Shown: piece after piece, positions 9,348-17,467 of the stretch
How the letters are laid out: every line of letters starts with the position of its first letter
How positions within the stretch are numbered: the first letter of the stretch is position 1
Assembly (NCBI GenBank): GCA_913043275.1
Contig: CAJWLL010000014.1
Span: 1 to 44,959, forward strand
Direction: 5' to 3'
DNA: 44,959 nucleotides
From: an uncultured Flavobacteriaceae bacterium
GTDB lineage: Bacteria > Bacteroidota > Bacteroidia > Flavobacteriales > Flavobacteriaceae
Made by a program: the position numbers and the translations under genes
Notes under the pieces: model-generated
Told to the model about the DNA's origin: nothing
Database searches by the model: none
The model's input: the letters and a program-made list of their open reading frames with translations, nothing else

Positions 9348-10305
9348 GTGAAGTTGATTTAATAGTTTCTATTGTCATTTCTTCTGTAACACCTTTTTCA
9401 TCTTGACCTTTTAATTTATAAATTAAATTGAATTCAAAAGTCCCTTTTCTTAATGCTGTTTTTCTGTTACTATTTGGGAATTCATAACCAATTCCAAAAT
9501 TATATTTCTCTGTTTTGTTTAAAGTGAAATATCCACTTAAATAATCATTATTTGTGATGCCAAATCCAAGCTCAAATTTCTTTTGAAAATCAAAACCAAT
9601 AAGCATGGAATATAAAACTGGAGCATTGTTAACATGACGAACCAGTAAATGAGGCACTAAAGTATTCTCACCCATTTTGAACTTACTTCCACCAACAAAA
9701 TAATTATGAATTCTGTCGGTTACTTTTGTGGTAATTCCATTTTCAGCCTTAAATCTTTTAAGACTAACGATGTTGGGTATGGAAAATGAAAAGAAGTGCT
9801 CTACTTTTTCTCTTACATCTGAATAATATAAACCGACCCCAATTATATTACCTACATAACCCCTAACGGCACTCAGAAATTCATTAGGCTCATTTGTCAC
9901 CCGAACCAATTCGTTAACATCAAAATTATAGGAGTACAATCCAACTCTCATTCCAAGATTAAGTTTTTTATTTGTGTCTAATTTTAATTGATAACTGTAG
10001 TCTGCAGCGAATGAATTTTTATTCTCAATAAAAACCTTGTCTGTTTCAACATTGTAACTCCAGGTAACATTCTTTTTAGTATTTGTGACATATCTTATTG
10101 AGTTTGTTCTAGGTGCATTTTTGATTCCCAACCACTGACTTCTACTATTTATTTGGACTTTAGAACCATCTATTCCAGCGTGAGCAGGATTAAAATGAAT
10201 AAGGTTGTCCTTGAAAAAAAGCAAATGACTTCTCTGTTGTCCTATGCATAAACTTGCATTAGAAACAAAAATCACAAACATTAATAAAATAAAAATCCTT
10301 GTCAA
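9340..10305 (-). CDS. PorP/SprF family type IX secretion-associated outer-membrane protein
   Basis: A 321-residue protein with a signal peptide ending near CIGQQ (about residue 23). It then shows the PorP/SprF hallmark: FNPAHAG near residue 38, SRSQWLGI and a following GAP-like NAPRTNS segment. The rest alternates short amphipathic strands, as expected for an outer-membrane barrel, and ends in a strand FEFNLIYKL followed by a short charged tail. SprF-type proteins are known to be needed for surface localisation of a partner adhesin such as SprB in gliding Flavobacteriia. Its stop overlaps the proposed TTG start of the giant protein, so the two are probably translated together and this protein is likely the dedicated partner. 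It lies 21 bp downstream of a small regulator gene. Family assignment is firm; the partner assignment is inferred from position. Confidence 0.9.
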   Translation of the reverse strand: MTRIFILLMFVIFVSNASLCIGQQRSHLLFFKDNLIHFNPAHAGIDGSKVQINSRSQWLGIKNAPRTNSIRYVTNTKKNVTWSYNVETDKVFIENKNSFAADYSYQLKLDTNKKLNLGMRVGLYSYNFDVNELVRVTNEPNEFLSAVRGYVGNIIGVGLYYSDVREKVEHFFSFSIPNIVSLKRFKAENGITTKVTDRIHNYFVGGSKFKMGENTLVPHLLVRHVNNAPVLYSMLIGFDFQKKFELGFGITNNDYLSGYFTLNKTEKYNFGIGYEFPNSNRKTALRKGTFEFNLIYKLKGQDEKGVTEEMTIETIKSTSLE

Positions 10306-10326
10306 GTTATTTTTCTAATTGATTTT

Positions 10327-10575
10327 CTATAGTCGATTCAAAACACTTATGATAGAATCGGAGCGTTTTAATCTCATTTTCTTTCTTGTTCGGTGTCTGT
10401 AGATGTCAACTGTAGTTCGAGAGATTTCCATCTTTTCACTAATTTCTTGATTTGAATAATTTTGCTTTAGGTACATGCAAAGTAAAATCTCTCTATGGGT
10501 CAAATCAGAAAATCTATCCAAAAGTCTTGGCAAAAACTCTGGGTAGTTATTGTTAAAACGTTTATTAAAAGACAT
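10327..10575 (-). CDS. Short LuxR/GerE-type helix-turn-helix regulator
   Basis: An 82-residue protein that is almost only a GerE-like DNA-binding domain: LTHREILLCMYLKQNYSNQE (residues 26-45) continues into the recognition-helix region EISRTTVDIYRHRTRKKMRL. There is no receiver, autoinducer or sensor domain, so it is either constitutively active or senses through a partner. It is the first gene of a probable three-gene minus-strand unit (regulator, PorP/SprF protein, giant adhesin) with 21 bp to the next gene, which suggests local or self regulation. The 221-bp gap upstream (10576-10796) probably holds the unit's promoter, but I could not place a clear -33/-7 pair there. The domain call is solid; its targets are inference. 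Confidence 0.85.
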   Translation of the reverse strand: MSFNKRFNNNYPEFLPRLLDRFSDLTHREILLCMYLKQNYSNQEISEKMEISRTTVDIYRHRTRKKMRLKRSDSIISVLNRL

Positions 10576-10796
10576 AATTATTTAATTTAAAGCATAAATT
10601 ATGAACAAATAATTAACAAAAACTTTACAAAAACATGTAAATACAATGCTTGCAGTATAATTGCAGTAGATTTTTAGCCTTTTAAAGTGCCAAAGTCCAT
10701 TTTTATTAAGGGAAATACTTTTTTTGACTAATTCTTTGAATAGTGGATAAACCTCAAATTTGTTTTAAAAAATGAGAAGAGGAAACACAATCTTTA

Positions 10797-12239
10797 TTAT
10801 GCTTCATTGTTGGTAGTAAAAAAATGACTTGCAATATATCCCGAAACAAAACAAGAAATCACCCCGCAAGCTGCATAAAGTAGCAGGTGAACAGCTTGGG
10901 AATTACTAATGAAAATTTGAGTGAAAAAACTAATTAAGATTCCTACAAGAACACCTTTAGAATTTGCTTTTTCTGTAATTAGACCCAACAAAAATACACC
11001 CCCAAGACTCCCAAAAATTAAGCCCAAAATTTTATTAAATTCATCCCAAAGGGACTTAATATCATAGCTTGCCATAAAAAAGGCAAAAAGAATTCCCAAA
11101 GATCCAATACAAAATGTTGCCCATCTTGCTGTTTTCAGATCAATCCCATTTTTTCCCAAATTAAACCTACCGTATATATCTTCACTAAATGAAGCTGCTC
11201 CAGCATTCATACTCGAACTAAGGCTACTCATGGCTGCGGCAAAGATTGCTGCGATCAATATTCCAGAGATTCCCTTGGGTAGTTGAGTGACAATATACCA
11301 GGGAAATATCGCATCGTTGGTAATAAAATTGGTATGTAATGCTACGGGATTCATTTTGTAAAAAACAAAAAGTGCGGTTCCTACAAAAAAGAAAATAAGG
11401 GTAGAGGGTATGGTAAGCAATGCGCCAATCCATACACTTGTTTTTGCCATTTCTTGATTGGGAGTAACAAGGTATCGTTGTACCATCGTATGATCTGTTC
11501 CATAGGTTGTTAGATTAACAAAAAATCCACCAAGAAGCATTACCCAAACCGTTGGCTCTTTATAGCTAAGGGTAAGGTCGAAAGCATTGAATTTCTTTTC
11601 TAATTGAGCTGACTCCAAGATGCCTATCAATCCACCGTCTGTATTTGATACAATCATTATAAGTGATAGAGTAACCCCACTCATTAAAATAAAAACTTGA
11701 ACAACATCGGTCCATATTACTGCTTCGATCCCTCCCATCAAAGTGTAGATCAGACTAATGCCTCCCATCAAAGAAATACAAACAAAAATGTTCATATCTG
11801 TTACCAAATTAAGTGCAATAGAAGGCAAAAAAAGCACAACACCCATCCGTCCAATTTGATATAGAATAAAACATCCACTGCCTATTAGACGAATCACAAG
11901 ATTGAATCGAATCTCCAAATACTCATAGGCTGTTTTAATATTTTCCTTCCTGTAAAAAGGAATGAAAAGGTTAACTACTAGGGGTATGGCTAAAAAAACA
12001 CTAATGTTGAGTAAAAAATAAGACCAGTCAGTACTGTAAGTTTTGGCCGGAATGGCCATAAAAGTAATGGGGCTAAGAGCAGTGCCAAAAAGACTTAATC
12101 CCGCTGCCCAAGAAGGTATTCTTTCTCCACCTTTAAAAAAATCTTTGGAATTTTTTTGTCTTTTTGAATAGTAATATCCAAGACATGAAATAATAATAAA
12201 GTAGATTGAAATGACCAATATATCAAGAAAAGACATCAT
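10797..12239 (-). CDS. Sodium:solute symporter (SSS family)
   Basis: A 480-residue integral membrane protein with about 13 hydrophobic segments and the SSS-family pattern. An early segment carries SLFGTALSPITFMAIPAKTY, the family core GGIEAVIWTDVVQVFIL lies near residues 168-184, and an AAIFAAAMSSLSSSMNAGAA motif lies in the second half (sodium-site serines of this fold). It probably imports a small organic solute with sodium through the inner membrane. Its start is 7 bp downstream of the N-acetylneuraminate-lyase-like gene, so the two form an operon. In Bacteroidota, sialic acid and related sugars are often imported by SSS proteins, which makes a sialic or other keto-sugar acid the leading candidate; fructose is an alternative because of the nearby fructokinase. 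Substrate is not proven by sequence. Confidence 0.85.
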   Translation of the reverse strand: MMSFLDILVISIYFIIISCLGYYYSKRQKNSKDFFKGGERIPSWAAGLSLFGTALSPITFMAIPAKTYSTDWSYFLLNISVFLAIPLVVNLFIPFYRKENIKTAYEYLEIRFNLVIRLIGSGCFILYQIGRMGVVLFLPSIALNLVTDMNIFVCISLMGGISLIYTLMGGIEAVIWTDVVQVFILMSGVTLSLIMIVSNTDGGLIGILESAQLEKKFNAFDLTLSYKEPTVWVMLLGGFFVNLTTYGTDHTMVQRYLVTPNQEMAKTSVWIGALLTIPSTLIFFFVGTALFVFYKMNPVALHTNFITNDAIFPWYIVTQLPKGISGILIAAIFAAAMSSLSSSMNAGAASFSEDIYGRFNLGKNGIDLKTARWATFCIGSLGILFAFFMASYDIKSLWDEFNKILGLIFGSLGGVFLLGLITEKANSKGVLVGILISFFTQIFISNSQAVHLLLYAACGVISCFVSGYIASHFFTTNNEA

Positions 12240-12246
12240 AATGCAT

Positions 12247-13161
12247 TTATTGGTTCAATGCAAAGAAGCCTTTTTCTTTTAAAACTTCGTTGAGCTTTGA
12301 GATGGATTTATCTGATAGATTAGTAAGGGGTAATCGGCAAGGGCCACAATCTATACCTATCAATTTCATGATCGCTTTTCCAGCAATTATTGGGCCTCCG
12401 TTTTCAAATAGTGATTCAATGATGTCATTACAACTTTGCTGTTTCTTTTCTGCTGCGTCAATATTTCCCAATTTAAAATCCTCTATCATTGAGAGATAAA
12501 TAGGATTCATATAATTATAGGTACTACCCACCGCACTGAAAACTCCCATATTGAGTGCCTTAAATAAATTTTCATCTAATCCATTCAAAATACTACATTT
12601 TCCATTGTCCATAGTGTTGCATTTTTCCATTTCATCAAAATTGTCTTGGGTATATTTGATGCCTGCAAAATTTGGAATTTTTGTCTTGGCTAATTCAAGG
12701 TAATCAATCATCGAAAGCTCAATTCCAGAAATCAAGGGAATATGATAATAAAAAAAAGGAATATCTGGTGCAGCTGATGAAACTTCAGCACAAAAATCGA
12801 CCAAAGGCATAACAGTTTGGGGTTTTAAAAACAAAGGCCCCATAGTACTAGTACCATAAGCTCCGATTTGTTGAGCGTGTTGGGCTAGCTCTTGAGATTG
12901 TTTTACAGATGTGGTACCCACATGTACAATTACCTTAAAATTGTCTTGCTGAAATTTGATCCACTCCTGAGCAATAATTTTTCTTTCCTCTAGAGTCATC
13001 AACATTCCCTCACCAGTAGTGCCACAGATAAAGACCCCAGAGAGTCCGTCATTTTTTAATTTATGAGCATAATCACTTATAATTATAGGATTGATTTCCC
13101 CTTTTTCATCCATAGGAGTAAAGGGTGCTGCAATGATTCCCTCTAGTTTTTTTTCAATCAT
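12247..13161 (-). CDS. nanA: N-acetylneuraminate lyase-like class I aldolase (DapA/NanA family)
   Basis: A 304-residue TIM-barrel protein, the usual length of the family. It shows GTTGE at 47-51 (carboxylate binding), the YYHIP segment with catalytic Tyr139, and Schiff-base Lys169 in GIKYT. GLDE (194-197) and GSTYN (212-216) match E. coli N-acetylneuraminate lyase rather than dihydrodipicolinate synthase. The known reaction is reversible cleavage of N-acetylneuraminate to N-acetylmannosamine and pyruvate in the cytoplasm. It forms an operon with the SSS transporter. No sialidase, NanE epimerase or NanK kinase is visible here, and the surrounding enzymes point to fructose-containing glycans, so the true substrate may be another 2-keto-3-deoxy sugar acid. 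An inverted repeat lies just upstream of its start. Confidence 0.8.
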   Translation of the reverse strand: MIEKKLEGIIAAPFTPMDEKGEINPIIISDYAHKLKNDGLSGVFICGTTGEGMLMTLEERKIIAQEWIKFQQDNFKVIVHVGTTSVKQSQELAQHAQQIGAYGTSTMGPLFLKPQTVMPLVDFCAEVSSAAPDIPFFYYHIPLISGIELSMIDYLELAKTKIPNFAGIKYTQDNFDEMEKCNTMDNGKCSILNGLDENLFKALNMGVFSAVGSTYNYMNPIYLSMIEDFKLGNIDAAEKKQQSCNDIIESLFENGGPIIAGKAIMKLIGIDCGPCRLPLTNLSDKSISKLNEVLKEKGFFALNQ

Positions 13162-13167
13162 TAATTC

Positions 13168-13190
13168 TACTTAAAAATTAAATTTAAGTA
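13168..13190. promoter_or_regulatory. Perfect 8-bp inverted repeat upstream of the aldolase gene (possible operator)
   Basis: TACTTAAA at 13168-13175 and TTTAAGTA at 13183-13190 form a perfect dyad with a 7-nt spacer. It begins 7 nt upstream of the aldolase start codon and lies in the divergent gap to the fructokinase. On the minus strand a weak -7-like TATATTTT (13196-13203) with a TTG 16 nt further upstream would start transcription near the dyad. It may be a repressor operator or a 5' hairpin; AT richness means chance is possible. Confidence 0.4.
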
Positions 13191-13321
13191 AAATAAAAAT
13201 ATACTGTACAACCATTAACCAATTCTCATTCCAATTATTCCACGAATGAATCAATATAGTTCCCTAATCTAAATTGTTTTGTAGCTTTATAATTCATGAA
13301 AATTTCGATGTAATATATAAT

Positions 13322-14197
13322 ATGCCATATCCAAAAAAAGAGCATCTGATAGCTGGGCTGGGTGAGGTGTTATGGGATGTATTTCCCGGTGCTGAAAAAT
13401 TGGGAGGTGCGCCTGCCAATTTTGCGGCACATGTTCAGCAATTGGGAGCTAAATCTTACCTATTAACTGCTTTGGGTAATGACTTAATGGGACAAAAAGC
13501 CATTGCCGTTATAAAGGACTTAAAAGTAAATATTTCGGGTATTCAGCTCAACGAAGATTTTCCTACGGGTCGTGTCATCGTAAGTATTGACACAATGGGA
13601 AACCCTAGCTATGAAATTGAAGAAAATACAGCTTGGGATCATATCGAATTCGACACTACTAAACAAAATATAGCTAAACGTTTGGATGCCCTTTGTTTTG
13701 GAACTTTGGCCCAAAGAAATTCGATTTCACAAAATACTATTTTGAAAATACTTAAGTCAACTGCTCCAGAATGCTTGAGGGTTTTTGATGTCAATTTTAG
13801 AAAAGACTTTTACAATCCAGAAATGGTCGAACAAAGTCTTGGTTTGGCTAGTGCAGTTAAAATGAACGAAGTTGAATTTTCAGTGATAGCATCCATCCTT
13901 TCTTTATCACAAAACCATAAATATGGATTACAATCATTAATTCGCAAATTTGATCTAAAATTCGGAATCATTACCTTAGGGGAAAAAGGAGCAGTAATGG
14001 CCAGTAAAGATCATTTTTGTTTTTATTATACCAAGAATACTATTAAAATCAAAAGTACTGTTGGAGCTGGAGATGCCTTTGTCGCTTCTGCCGTGATGGG
14101 TTGGCTTGATAAAAAACCATTGGAACAAATCAACAAAGAAGCTTCTGATTTGGCTACCTATGTCTGCTCTCATTTGGAAGCTGTGCCTGAAAAATAA
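13322..14197 (+). CDS. PfkB-family sugar kinase, probable fructokinase
   Basis: The chosen start is the ATG at 13322 (MPYPKK), because the 16 upstream codons show no family similarity. The 291-residue protein has the PfkB N-terminal signature around GGAPANFAAHVQQLG and the C-terminal ATP/anion-hole motif TVGAGDAF with the catalytic Asp. The N-terminal GEVLWDVFPGAEKLGGAPANF stretch is typical of fructokinases in Bacteroidota. It would convert fructose to fructose-6-phosphate in the cytoplasm, fitting the GH32 enzyme encoded nearby. It is transcribed divergently from the aldolase/transporter operon and is followed 20 bp later by the sulfatase, probably in one operon. Other PfkB substrates such as 2-keto-3-deoxygluconate are less likely but not excluded. 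Confidence 0.8.
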   Translation: MPYPKKEHLIAGLGEVLWDVFPGAEKLGGAPANFAAHVQQLGAKSYLLTALGNDLMGQKAIAVIKDLKVNISGIQLNEDFPTGRVIVSIDTMGNPSYEIEENTAWDHIEFDTTKQNIAKRLDALCFGTLAQRNSISQNTILKILKSTAPECLRVFDVNFRKDFYNPEMVEQSLGLASAVKMNEVEFSVIASILSLSQNHKYGLQSLIRKFDLKFGIITLGEKGAVMASKDHFCFYYTKNTIKIKSTVGAGDAFVASAVMGWLDKKPLEQINKEASDLATYVCSHLEAVPEK

Positions 14198-14217
14198 AAA
14201 ACCTAAATAACATAAAA

Positions 14218-15963
14218 ATGAAATACTTAATCCCATTTTTACTTGCACTACTTTCTATGAGTTGTCAAAAAAAAGAAGTTCTCACTCCACCCAATGTGAT
14301 TCTAATCATAACAGATGATCAAGGCTATGGTGATCTAGGCATCCACAATAATCCTAATATCAACACCCCAACCGTTGATGCTTTTGCACGACAAAGTATT
14401 CGGTTTAATAATTTTCATGTTTCTCCAGTTTGCGCCCCGACCAGATCCAGCTTGATGACAGGAAGGTACTCACTCAGAACTGGGGTAAGAGACACCTATA
14501 ATGGAGGTGCCATAATGGCCTCTTCAGAATTCACTCTTGCAGAAATGCTAAAAAAAGTAAACTATACTACCGGTATTTTTGGAAAATGGCATCTTGGAGA
14601 CAATTATCCCTCACGTCCCAGTGATCAGGGATTTGACGAGTCACTCATTCACTTGGCAGGGGGTATGGGACAAGTTGGAGATTTTACCAACTATTTTAAA
14701 AAGGAAACCAGCTATTTTGATCCTGTACTATGGCACAACAACAAACAAAAAGCTTACAAGGGATACTGTTCAGATATCTTCACTGAAAACGCTATTGATT
14801 TTATCGAAAAAAACCACGAGCAACCTTTTTTCTGTTATTTGTCTTTCAACGCACCTCACACTCCCCTTCAGGTACCAGACAAATATTACCAAATGTATAA
14901 GGATATTGACCCATCAGATGGAATTGATCCCAAGCTTTTACCTATAGAGGATATAAATGAAAAAAGTGATGAGGCTGCCCGAAAGGTCTATGCTATGGTC
15001 ACCAATATTGATGATAATCTCAAAAGATTGTTTCAGAAAGTTGAAACATTGGGAATTAAAGACAATACCATCATAATTTTTATGACTGATAACGGCCCCC
15101 AACAAGCCCGATATGTGGCTGGCATGCGCGGAAGAAAATCAAGTGTTCACAGAGGAGGTATACGTGTTCCATTTTTCATGAGTTACCCCTCAAAATTCGA
15201 AGGAAATAGGGAAGTAGATGATATGGCCGCCCATATTGATTTGTTGCCTACACTCTCCTTGTTGTGTGCTGCTCCAACAGACCAAGACAGAAAGGTTGAT
15301 GGAAGAAGTTTTGTCCCTGCCCTAGAGGGAAAAGCTCTAGCCGAACGCAGTTTTTTCTCTTATTGGACCAGAAAGTTTCCAGAAAAATATAATAATGTAG
15401 CTATTCAGCGAGGCAATTACAAACTTGTTGGTAAAAAGGATTTCGATGCTGCTGTAGATGATTTTGAATTGTATAACCTTGAGGAAGATCCATTTGAGGA
15501 AAACAATTTAGTAGCCCAAAATAAAGAAGAAGCTGCCTTCCTAAGAACAGAAATGGATGCATTGATTTATGAATTGACTGCTTCTCCAAATCTTGTTAAC
15601 TCCCCTAGGATTGCCATAGGTACCCCAAACGAAAATCCGGTTTATCTAAATCGTAACGATGCTGGCGGTGAAAGGGCTGTTTGGACTCAGGAACAGGTGT
15701 TTTCTTATTGGAAGGTTGACCTAGAAAAAGGTCTTTATAATCTAAAATTTAAATTTTTAAAACCTTTGAAGACAGGAGGAGAGATGTTCTTAGAGTTGGG
15801 TCAGAGCATCTTGAAAAAACACAACCCTTTGGCTGAGACCGATCTTTTGCAATGGAAGGGGGTTTCACTTCCCCAAGGTCAATTTGATTTTATACCCTTT
15901 TACAGAAAGCAGAGGAGGAGCAACTACTTTCCACTATGGGTGGAAATTGAAAGAGTAGATTAA
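14218..15963 (+). CDS. Sulfatase of the formylglycine type, lipoprotein
   Basis: A 581-residue protein with a lipoprotein signal (LSMSC, Cys16), so probably membrane-anchored in the periplasm or at the outer membrane. It has the metal-binding pair DD (33-34) and the sulfatase signature CAPTR with Cys72, which must be converted to formylglycine. GKWHLG with Lys123 and His125 and a later TDNGPQ motif complete the active site. About 140 C-terminal residues form the usual small C-terminal subdomain plus an extra beta-rich part. The enzyme hydrolyses sulfate esters, most probably on a sugar. Its position after the fructokinase and facing the GH32/GH39/SGNH operon suggests that the target glycan is sulfated. 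No sulfatase-maturating enzyme gene is in the window. The exact S1 subfamily cannot be set by eye. Confidence 0.92.
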   Translation: MKYLIPFLLALLSMSCQKKEVLTPPNVILIITDDQGYGDLGIHNNPNINTPTVDAFARQSIRFNNFHVSPVCAPTRSSLMTGRYSLRTGVRDTYNGGAIMASSEFTLAEMLKKVNYTTGIFGKWHLGDNYPSRPSDQGFDESLIHLAGGMGQVGDFTNYFKKETSYFDPVLWHNNKQKAYKGYCSDIFTENAIDFIEKNHEQPFFCYLSFNAPHTPLQVPDKYYQMYKDIDPSDGIDPKLLPIEDINEKSDEAARKVYAMVTNIDDNLKRLFQKVETLGIKDNTIIIFMTDNGPQQARYVAGMRGRKSSVHRGGIRVPFFMSYPSKFEGNREVDDMAAHIDLLPTLSLLCAAPTDQDRKVDGRSFVPALEGKALAERSFFSYWTRKFPEKYNNVAIQRGNYKLVGKKDFDAAVDDFELYNLEEDPFEENNLVAQNKEEAAFLRTEMDALIYELTASPNLVNSPRIAIGTPNENPVYLNRNDAGGERAVWTQEQVFSYWKVDLEKGLYNLKFKFLKPLKTGGEMFLELGQSILKKHNPLAETDLLQWKGVSLPQGQFDFIPFYRKQRRSNYFPLWVEIERVD

Positions 15964-15976
15964 TTCAACCCATCGC

Positions 15977-17467
15977 CTAGCGCCATATGGACCCGAGCTT
16001 ATTCACCTCAAATACATCGAAGAGGAATGCCTCGCTAGTATTTACCGATATCTCTTTGTTCTCAGGAGTCGGAACGGCATAAGAAGAGAGCACCGAAAAC
16101 CCGTCATCTGCATAAATTTCAATAGAAGTACGGTCCAGTAGTATCCTCACATTCACCTTATTTTTGTCTAGAGTAGGCAGGATAACATCGTTAAAATAAA
16201 AATCACCCTTTTGATAAGTAAGCATTTGCCCACGAATATTAATTTGAAAAAATGAGGTTTTGTTCCGATCAAATGATGTGTAAAGATCAATACCATCAAA
16301 ACTCTCACCTTTCAAGTTTTTATTCAAGACCCCCGATTCTATTTCTTCGAATATATATCTCTTTTGATATAGGCTTTTGATTTCTTTTATGGGCCAGCGA
16401 AACAGACGAATTCCAGTAGCAGTTGTTCTCAATTCCATAGTAGCCGGAAAAGACATCTGTTGATTGAAAGGCATATTTTGGTCAACATAAAAATTTTTTC
16501 CAATGTTTTTGTCACGGGTTCTCAACCACCCCATAATGACCGTTCTTCCATCGGGACTATTATTAAAAGTTTGTGCTGCATAGTATGCGTTACCCAGGTC
16601 ACCGAGGTGATTTTTTTTATTAGTTGAAAGGCTTAACCCATCAAAGGTTCCAATTTCATAATCAAAGCTGGCATCGAAGATCAACCACTTTTTATTGTTT
16701 GGGTTTCCATCGACTTTCAGTTCAACCAAGTCCATACATTCATAAACCCACTTTCTGTCAAAGTCGCTTAGTTTTTGCCAGTTTTTTAGATTTGTAGAAC
16801 CAAAAAAACGAACTTTTCCCAAATCATTGGCCTTTTTTTTATGTGCACGTTTGATCCACAATATAAGTACCCATTTCTTGGAGGGAGCATGCCAAAAAAT
16901 CTTTGGATCACGCTCTGCTCTATCAAAGCCTTGGTTGGGAACTAATGGACGACCACCATCGATCAGTTGGAATGTCCGTCCCTTGTCAGTACTATAGGCC
17001 CCCGCTTGATAAAATAAATCTTTTTTATCATTTTGAGCATGGGTAAAATAGGCCACAATCGTCTTGTCTCCCTTCGTGTTTTTTCCTAGGCTATTTGAAT
17101 AATCCACTGCGGCAGTTCCCGAAAAAATAGTACCATTATCATAGGGTAAAATAGCGTGTTGTAATTGTTCCCAATGAACCATGTTTTTACTTACTGCATG
17201 ACCCCAGGTCATATTGCCCCAGTGAATAGCCTTTGGGTTATGTTGAAAAAACAGATGATATTCCCCTTTGTAATGCACCATTCCATTGGGGTCGTTGATC
17301 CAATTTTTCTTTGATGAAAAATGAAACTGTGGTCGCAATGACTCGTCGTATTTAATGTCTTTATAAGAATCAAAAGTTTGAAAACTATCAATCATTACCC
17401 CTGGTGATTGCTGCGCTTGGGCAACGAAAAAAGTAAATATCAAAAGGCACCTCATCATTTTATTCAT
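15977..17467 (-). CDS. GH32 glycoside hydrolase (fructan beta-fructosidase/levanase-like)
   Basis: A 496-residue secreted enzyme with a signal peptide (about residues 1-19). All three GH32 signature motifs are intact: WINDPNG with nucleophile Asp59, RDP at 186-188 (transition-state stabiliser Asp187) and EC with acid/base Glu243. An FSGTA segment near 115-119 also fits. The five-bladed propeller is followed by the typical C-terminal beta-sandwich (from about residue 370). Family members release fructose from sucrose, inulin or levan; endo or exo action cannot be read from motifs. Its start overlaps the end of the GH39-like gene by 8 bp, so the two are co-translated. The released fructose would feed the fructokinase at 13322-14197. 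Confidence 0.93.
   Translation of the reverse strand: MNKMMRCLLIFTFFVAQAQQSPGVMIDSFQTFDSYKDIKYDESLRPQFHFSSKKNWINDPNGMVHYKGEYHLFFQHNPKAIHWGNMTWGHAVSKNMVHWEQLQHAILPYDNGTIFSGTAAVDYSNSLGKNTKGDKTIVAYFTHAQNDKKDLFYQAGAYSTDKGRTFQLIDGGRPLVPNQGFDRAERDPKIFWHAPSKKWVLILWIKRAHKKKANDLGKVRFFGSTNLKNWQKLSDFDRKWVYECMDLVELKVDGNPNNKKWLIFDASFDYEIGTFDGLSLSTNKKNHLGDLGNAYYAAQTFNNSPDGRTVIMGWLRTRDKNIGKNFYVDQNMPFNQQMSFPATMELRTTATGIRLFRWPIKEIKSLYQKRYIFEEIESGVLNKNLKGESFDGIDLYTSFDRNKTSFFQINIRGQMLTYQKGDFYFNDVILPTLDKNKVNVRILLDRTSIEIYADDGFSVLSSYAVPTPENKEISVNTSEAFLFDVFEVNKLGSIWR

Noticed and set aside
9301-9371. Frameshift or missing start at the N-terminus of the giant gene
   Set aside because: The frame is closed upstream by TAG at 9369-9371 and a TTG at 9347 gives a good signal peptide, so an alternative start codon explains it without a frameshift.
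14579-14947. 122-codon plus-strand frame within the sulfatase gene
   Set aside because: Out-of-frame shadow of a sulfatase region with intact active-site motifs; no independent support.
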